Shown here in pieces: positions 13,609 to 16,685 of a stretch of DNA of 16,685 nucleotides. This DNA comes from an uncultured Collinsella sp. Its GTDB lineage: Bacteria > Actinomycetota > Coriobacteriia > Coriobacteriales > Coriobacteriaceae. The stretch is taken from positions 1 to 16,685 of the forward strand of contig CABUMU010000039.1 in assembly GCA_902492855.1 (NCBI GenBank), written 5' to 3'. The first letter of the stretch is position 1, and each line of letters begins with the position of its first letter. Both the position numbers and the translations under genes were made by a program. The notes beneath the pieces were generated by a model. The model saw only the letters and a program-made list of their open reading frames with translations, was not told the DNA's origin and searched no databases.

Positions 13609-15594
13609 TTAGTTCTGCGAGAAAAAGGGGAACTGCCTCGGATCTACTGGCGGGTGCGGCATCGGGCCACCCTGGGGACTACCTTGCGAGCCGCCCTGAC
13701 CGCCCATCATCTTATCGATGGCGTCCTGAACCTCGCCCTCGAACTTTTTCATTCCCTCGTGTAAACGACGCTGACCGTCCTCAGAGCGCAGCTCCTCCAT
13801 CTGCTCGGGCGAAATGCCCAACAGGTCACCCAATATGCCCATCATCTCGCCACGCATGCGCTCGCTTGTATCCTCGTCGGCAAAGCGGTTCACCTCGGCG
13901 CGCGCCAGCGCATCGACCGTCATGCGTTCCTTGCCGCTCAGCCCCAGGTCGGACCACGCGAGCATGTACGGCCAGGCGCGCTCAACAAACGAACGGGCCG
14001 AGACGATCGGCGCCGTCGGCAGCATGCGGCGGGCGGCCTCGCCCTGACGCACGAGCATCAGCAGCAGCGAGCAAGCCTCGGGCTTGCCGGCGGCCATCGG
14101 GATGTCGTCGAAAGCTCGATTGCGGTCCACGTGCGCCTCGAGCGCGCCATCGACCTCACCCGGCTCAAGCCCGCCGAGCAGCTGTGCCGCGCGGTCGAGC
14201 ATATCGACCGGACCGTCGAGCGTCGAGAGCGCCTGCGCCAGCACGCGCTCCATACAATCTTCCACCGCGTTGAGCGTCACGAGCTCTTGGGGCACCACGG
14301 CAGACGTGCGGTTGCGCACACGCGCCACAAACTCAAGCGTCGACAGGTACACATCGCCAAAGGGCGCAAAGTCGCCCTGGTAACCGCCGCAAAGCGCCGG
14401 CGCCGCCAGCGCATACTCGGTTTTGGACAGCGGGCTCAGCGCCATCGCACCCAGCTCGAGCGCCGTGTCCTCCAGCATGAGGCCCAGCGTGCGCGAGCGC
14501 AGACGCTCGGCATCGCCCGCCGACACGTCGCGATCGAGCACACGCGCCGCATCCGGTGCATCGCGCTCGACAGTGCGAATGTGCAGACGCTCGGCAATGG
14601 CGCGGACGGCGGCACAGCGGGCAGCCTCGGCCTCCTCCTGCGCCGGCGTAAAGATACGGTTGCGCCCCAGCACCAGGCCAATTACGTTACGCGGACCCAG
14701 AGCGTCAACGGCCAGCGCCGCCAGCAGGGATGACGGCAGGTCACCCTCGAGTGCCACCACAGCACGCGACGCACCGTGGGCCCGAGCGTTGTCGCGCACG
14801 GCGAGCACCAGCGCCTGCCACAACCACTCCTCGGAACGGAACTCGGGCAGTTCGTGATCTTCCAGGGCATCGAGCATCACGCCGCGCTGAATCTCCTGAA
14901 CCAGCAGGCTCTCCTCAAAACACGGCGCCTGGGCCACCACGCGACCGCAGTCGTCGAGCACAAACGAACCGCCGGTATACACCGACTCGTCATAGGCACC
15001 GACCGGCGCCATGCAGGCAAACCACACGCTGCGCTTGGATGCGATCTTGCGGTAGGCGCCGCTGCGAACGGCGGCAATGGCGGCAGTCTCGCGGTCGGTC
15101 ATGTCAAACGCGTTGAATTGGAAATACGCGATGAGGTCGACGCCGGTCGGCAACATCTCGAGCTCGCGGTCCAAGTCAAAAATCACGGCGATGCGCACGC
15201 CGTCCACGTCGAACACCGGCGGCGCCCAACGCGTGTCGTTGTTCTCGCCACGCTGCAGGGCAATGCTCGAACGCGCCGGCACCACATGACCGTCCTTGAG
15301 CATCATGTAGTCGAGCAGCGGTTGGCCCTCAAACGAAACCGCCGCGGGCACGATGCAGATCATGTCAAGCTCCTGGATACGCTCGGCGACACCAGTCAAA
15401 CCGGCAAGCACGTCGTGCTCAAAGTCGGCAGCGCCCACCAGGCCACCGGGCATGGCACCCATAAAGAGCGGAGCCGGAACGCACAGCACGCGCGCCCCGC
15501 GCTCGTGGGCCAGACGAGCCTGGTCCTCGATGCGGCCGCAAATGCCCTCAATATCACCCAGGCGCATATCGATCTGTGCAAGCGCGAGCTTCAT
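13609..15594 (-). CDS. NAD synthetase-like protein with degenerate active sites
   Basis: A 661-residue protein with the two-domain layout of glutamine-dependent NAD synthetase: a nitrilase-like domain (about 1-235) and an ATP-pyrophosphatase domain (about 255-440), plus a C-terminal extension of roughly 220 residues ending in a Gly/Gln/Pro-rich tail. Family landmarks align (MKLALAQIDMRLGDI, YTGGSFVLDD, AALAVDALGP, SKTEYALA), yet the catalytic positions are changed. The glutaminase Glu is Ala41 (VPAPLFMG for FPELxxxG), the Lys is Ser109, and the Cys nucleophile is Asp140 (VIFDLD for xICED). The pyrophosphate loop SGGxDS is EGDLPS (283-288). The protein is therefore unlikely to make NAD and may be regulatory or structural. 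The start at 15594 has AAAGGA seven bases upstream. It lies between the superoxide reductase and ruvC on the same strand. Automatic annotation would probably call it NAD synthase. Confidence 0.85.
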   Translation of the reverse strand: MKLALAQIDMRLGDIEGICGRIEDQARLAHERGARVLCVPAPLFMGAMPGGLVGAADFEHDVLAGLTGVAERIQELDMICIVPAAVSFEGQPLLDYMMLKDGHVVPARSSIALQRGENNDTRWAPPVFDVDGVRIAVIFDLDRELEMLPTGVDLIAYFQFNAFDMTDRETAAIAAVRSGAYRKIASKRSVWFACMAPVGAYDESVYTGGSFVLDDCGRVVAQAPCFEESLLVQEIQRGVMLDALEDHELPEFRSEEWLWQALVLAVRDNARAHGASRAVVALEGDLPSSLLAALAVDALGPRNVIGLVLGRNRIFTPAQEEAEAARCAAVRAIAERLHIRTVERDAPDAARVLDRDVSAGDAERLRSRTLGLMLEDTALELGAMALSPLSKTEYALAAPALCGGYQGDFAPFGDVYLSTLEFVARVRNRTSAVVPQELVTLNAVEDCMERVLAQALSTLDGPVDMLDRAAQLLGGLEPGEVDGALEAHVDRNRAFDDIPMAAGKPEACSLLLMLVRQGEAARRMLPTAPIVSARSFVERAWPYMLAWSDLGLSGKERMTVDALARAEVNRFADEDTSERMRGEMMGILGDLLGISPEQMEELRSEDGQRRLHEGMKKFEGEVQDAIDKMMGGQGGSQGSPQGGPMPHPPVDPRQFPFFSQN

Positions 15595-15601
15595 GCCCCA
15601 G

Positions 15602-15607
15602 TCCTTT
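15602..15607 (-). promoter_or_regulatory. Ribosome binding site deciding the NAD-synthetase-like start
   Basis: AAAGGA on the minus strand, seven bases before the ATG at 15594. An in-frame start at 15621 would add nine residues and bury this site. Confidence 0.75.
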
Positions 15608-15633
15608 CCGTCGTAAACCATCGAAATCGTAGT

Positions 15634-15666
15634 AAAAGCGCCGGCCGCATAATGCAGCCGGCGCTT
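15634..15666 (-). terminator. Rho-independent terminator after superoxide reductase
   Basis: AAGCGCCGGC (15636-15645) and GCCGGCGCTT (15657-15666) form a perfect ten-base stem with an 11-base loop. On the minus strand it ends in TTTTAC. It separates the superoxide reductase from the NAD-synthetase-like gene, whose start lies only about 40 bases further on. Confidence 0.8.
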
Positions 15667-15711
15667 GCATGTGCATATGCTAGCTATGATACCCCGAGCG
15701 GGGGCGCGCTC

Positions 15712-16074
15712 CTAGAATGTCGCGGACCACAGCCCGTGCAGGTTGCAGTAGGCATAGACGGTACCGGTCTTGGAGCCGCCCGCGAAAAACGTCGCGGGTT
15801 TCATGCCGGGCTCAAGGTAATGAACCTCTAAGCGGCCCTCGGCCTCAAGCGCAATCCACTCAATGTAGTGTTCGGGCAGGCTGGGGTGCTCGACCGAGCC
15901 AACGCGTGCACGAATCACGTGACCGTCGCGCTCGGTCTCGACAACAGGCACGTGCTTCTCGTGCGCCGCGTCCTCAGTGTTTGCGGTCAGTTCCGTGCAA
16001 CCGGCAGGGGTCGCAACGTCGTCGCCAAGGGCAGCGATGAGCTTACCGTCGGGGTCCTTAAAGAATTTCGCCAT
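15712..16074 (-). CDS. Superoxide reductase of the desulfoferrodoxin family
   Basis: A 120-residue cytoplasmic non-heme iron protein that reduces superoxide to hydrogen peroxide, an oxygen-defence enzyme typical of anaerobes. The iron-site ligands are visible: His41 (EKHVP, with the catalytic Lys40), His63 and His69 (EHPSLPEHYIEWI), Cys110 and His113 (YCNLHGLW). The N-terminal 35 residues correspond in position to the desulforedoxin domain of two-iron desulfoferrodoxins but lack its four cysteines, with only Cys26 present, so only the catalytic site should bind iron. The start at 16074 has AAAGGAG six bases upstream; an in-frame codon at 16164 would add 30 unrelated residues. It has its own terminator at 15634-15666 and a direct repeat in its upstream region. 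The electron donor (rubredoxin or another) is not in the window. Confidence 0.93.
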   Translation of the reverse strand: MAKFFKDPDGKLIAALGDDVATPAGCTELTANTEDAAHEKHVPVVETERDGHVIRARVGSVEHPSLPEHYIEWIALEAEGRLEVHYLEPGMKPATFFAGGSKTGTVYAYCNLHGLWSATF

Positions 16075-16101
16075 GATGTTCTCCTTTGCTGATGTGCCAA
16101 T

Positions 16102-16118
16102 GTTCTTAATGGTTCTTA
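16102..16118 (-). promoter_or_regulatory. Direct repeat upstream of superoxide reductase
   Basis: GTTCTTA occurs twice, at 16102-16108 and 16112-16118, in phase with a ten-base period (about one helix turn), 28 bases before the superoxide reductase start codon. It may be a regulator site on one face of the helix. No known operator sequence is recognised. Confidence 0.3.
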
Positions 16119-16239
16119 TGCCCAAAGGCAGACAAACCATCCACGGCATTGCAAATGAACACATAACGGATCAGGCAAGCGGTCGGGCCAAAATGCGTCG
16201 ACCGTCCTGCCCACTCCAGCAGTCCCACCCCGCGCGCGG

Positions 16240-16685
16240 CTAGCGCCCGTCGCCGCCGAGAAGCGCCAGAACATCCTCGCGCGTGAACAGTGCCGACGAG
16301 ATGCCGTCGCCGCCGAGTACGCTGTTGACCAGGTCGCGCTTGGACTCCTGCATCTGCATAATGCGTTCCTCGATCGTGTCCTTGGCGATGAGCTTGTACA
16401 CGGTCACGGTATGCTGCTGGCCAATACGGTGTGCACGATCAGTCGCTTGGTCCTGCGCCGCCACGTTCCACCACGGGTCGTAGTGGATGACCACGTCGGC
16501 AGCCGTCAAGTTAAGGCCCACGCCGCCCGCCTTGAGCGAAATCAAAAAGACCGGAACCTCGCCCGCTTGGAACTGCGCGACCATCTTGGCGCGGCTCTCC
16601 TTAGACGAAGCGCCCGTGAGCTTAAGGAAGGCGATGTCCTCCTTGGCCAAGCGCTTACCGATGATATCGAGCATACCCGTAAACT
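16240..16685 (-). CDS. SNF2-family DEAD/DEAH-box helicase, C-terminal part (gene runs off the window)
   Basis: The last 148 codons of a SNF2/Rad54-type ATPase; the frame stays open to the window edge, reading FTGMLDIIGKRL, so the 5' part is missing. The visible region is the second RecA-like lobe: LTGASSKESR, then helicase motif V (FLISLKAGGVGLNLT), the VVIHYDPWWNVAAQDQATDR stretch and motif VI with the arginine finger (DRAHRIGQ), followed by the family-typical VYKLIAKDTIEERI. The C-terminal end is short and acidic. These proteins use ATP to move along double-stranded DNA and remodel protein-DNA complexes; bacterial members such as RapA act on RNA polymerase, but the member type cannot be told from this fragment. 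It ends 165 bases upstream of the superoxide reductase start and has no visible terminator. Confidence 0.93.
   Translation of the reverse strand, partial: FTGMLDIIGKRLAKEDIAFLKLTGASSKESRAKMVAQFQAGEVPVFLISLKAGGVGLNLTAADVVIHYDPWWNVAAQDQATDRAHRIGQQHTVTVYKLIAKDTIEERIMQMQESKRDLVNSVLGGDGISSALFTREDVLALLGGDGR

Noticed and set aside
13609..15594. Calling the NAD-synthetase-like gene a pseudogene
   Set aside because: The frame is uninterrupted, has a good ribosome site and normal codon use, and non-catalytic motifs are conserved. Loss of catalytic residues alone does not make it a decayed gene.
14776..15831. Plus-strand open frame (351 codons) opposite the NAD-synthetase-like gene
   Set aside because: It crosses the intergenic region and terminator at 15634-15666, is His/Arg-rich, and has no recognisable domain. 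It is an antisense shadow.
1..16685. CRISPR arrays, insertion sequences, prophage or integrase genes
   Set aside because: No evenly spaced repeats, transposase motifs, terminal inverted repeats or phage genes were seen. The tandem repeat at 8342-8425 is coding and has no spacers.

Overview
The window looks like chromosomal DNA from a GC-rich anaerobic Actinomycetota, most likely a gut coriobacterium of the Collinsella type. This is inferred from a strong G/C third-position preference, a superoxide reductase next to formate-tetrahydrofolate ligase (an anaerobe's gene set), a RuvC with the Asp-Glu-His-Asp residue pattern, a GAAC-N4-GTTC LexA-type box, and a sortase-anchored Tat substrate. No rRNA, tRNA, CRISPR array or insertion sequence was seen.

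Left part (1-5531), surface and accessory genes. A small lipoprotein (140-733) ends at a strong terminator. It is followed by a large secreted phosphatidylinositol-phospholipase-C-like protein (1039-3525) with a twin-arginine signal, a probable beta-trefoil-like region, a PI-PLC X domain, an MBG/YDG-like domain and a LADTG cell-wall sorting signal, and then by another strong terminator. A small PH-like protein (3620-3889, minus) is divergent from an orphan DUF1016/YhcG-type PD-(D/E)XK nuclease (4057-5106, plus). A gene-free 425-base stretch follows and may hold a decayed gene end.

Middle part (5532-9271). A double zinc-ribbon protein of unknown role (minus) is divergent from a cation diffusion facilitator (plus) whose metal-site motifs resemble manganese exporters and which carries two C-terminal cytoplasmic domains. 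The transporter converges, with a 12-base gap, on a membrane-anchored protein (minus) with a PASTA-like outer domain and four 21-base tandem repeats at its C-terminal end.

Right part (9451-16685), all minus strand and mostly housekeeping. In transcription order it holds the C-terminal end of a SNF2-family helicase (running off the window), a superoxide reductase, a NAD-synthetase-like protein, ruvC-ruvA-ruvB with overlapping stop/start codons, and fhs. A LexA-type box lies just upstream of ruvC, so the Holliday-junction operon is probably SOS controlled. Terminators follow the superoxide reductase and fhs.

The most unusual item is the 661-residue NAD-synthetase-like protein (13609-15594). 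It aligns along both domains of glutamine-dependent NAD synthetase, but the glutaminase Glu-Lys-Cys triad and the SGGxDS pyrophosphate loop are all replaced, while the reading frame is intact over about 2 kb. It looks like a maintained pseudoenzyme rather than a decayed gene.
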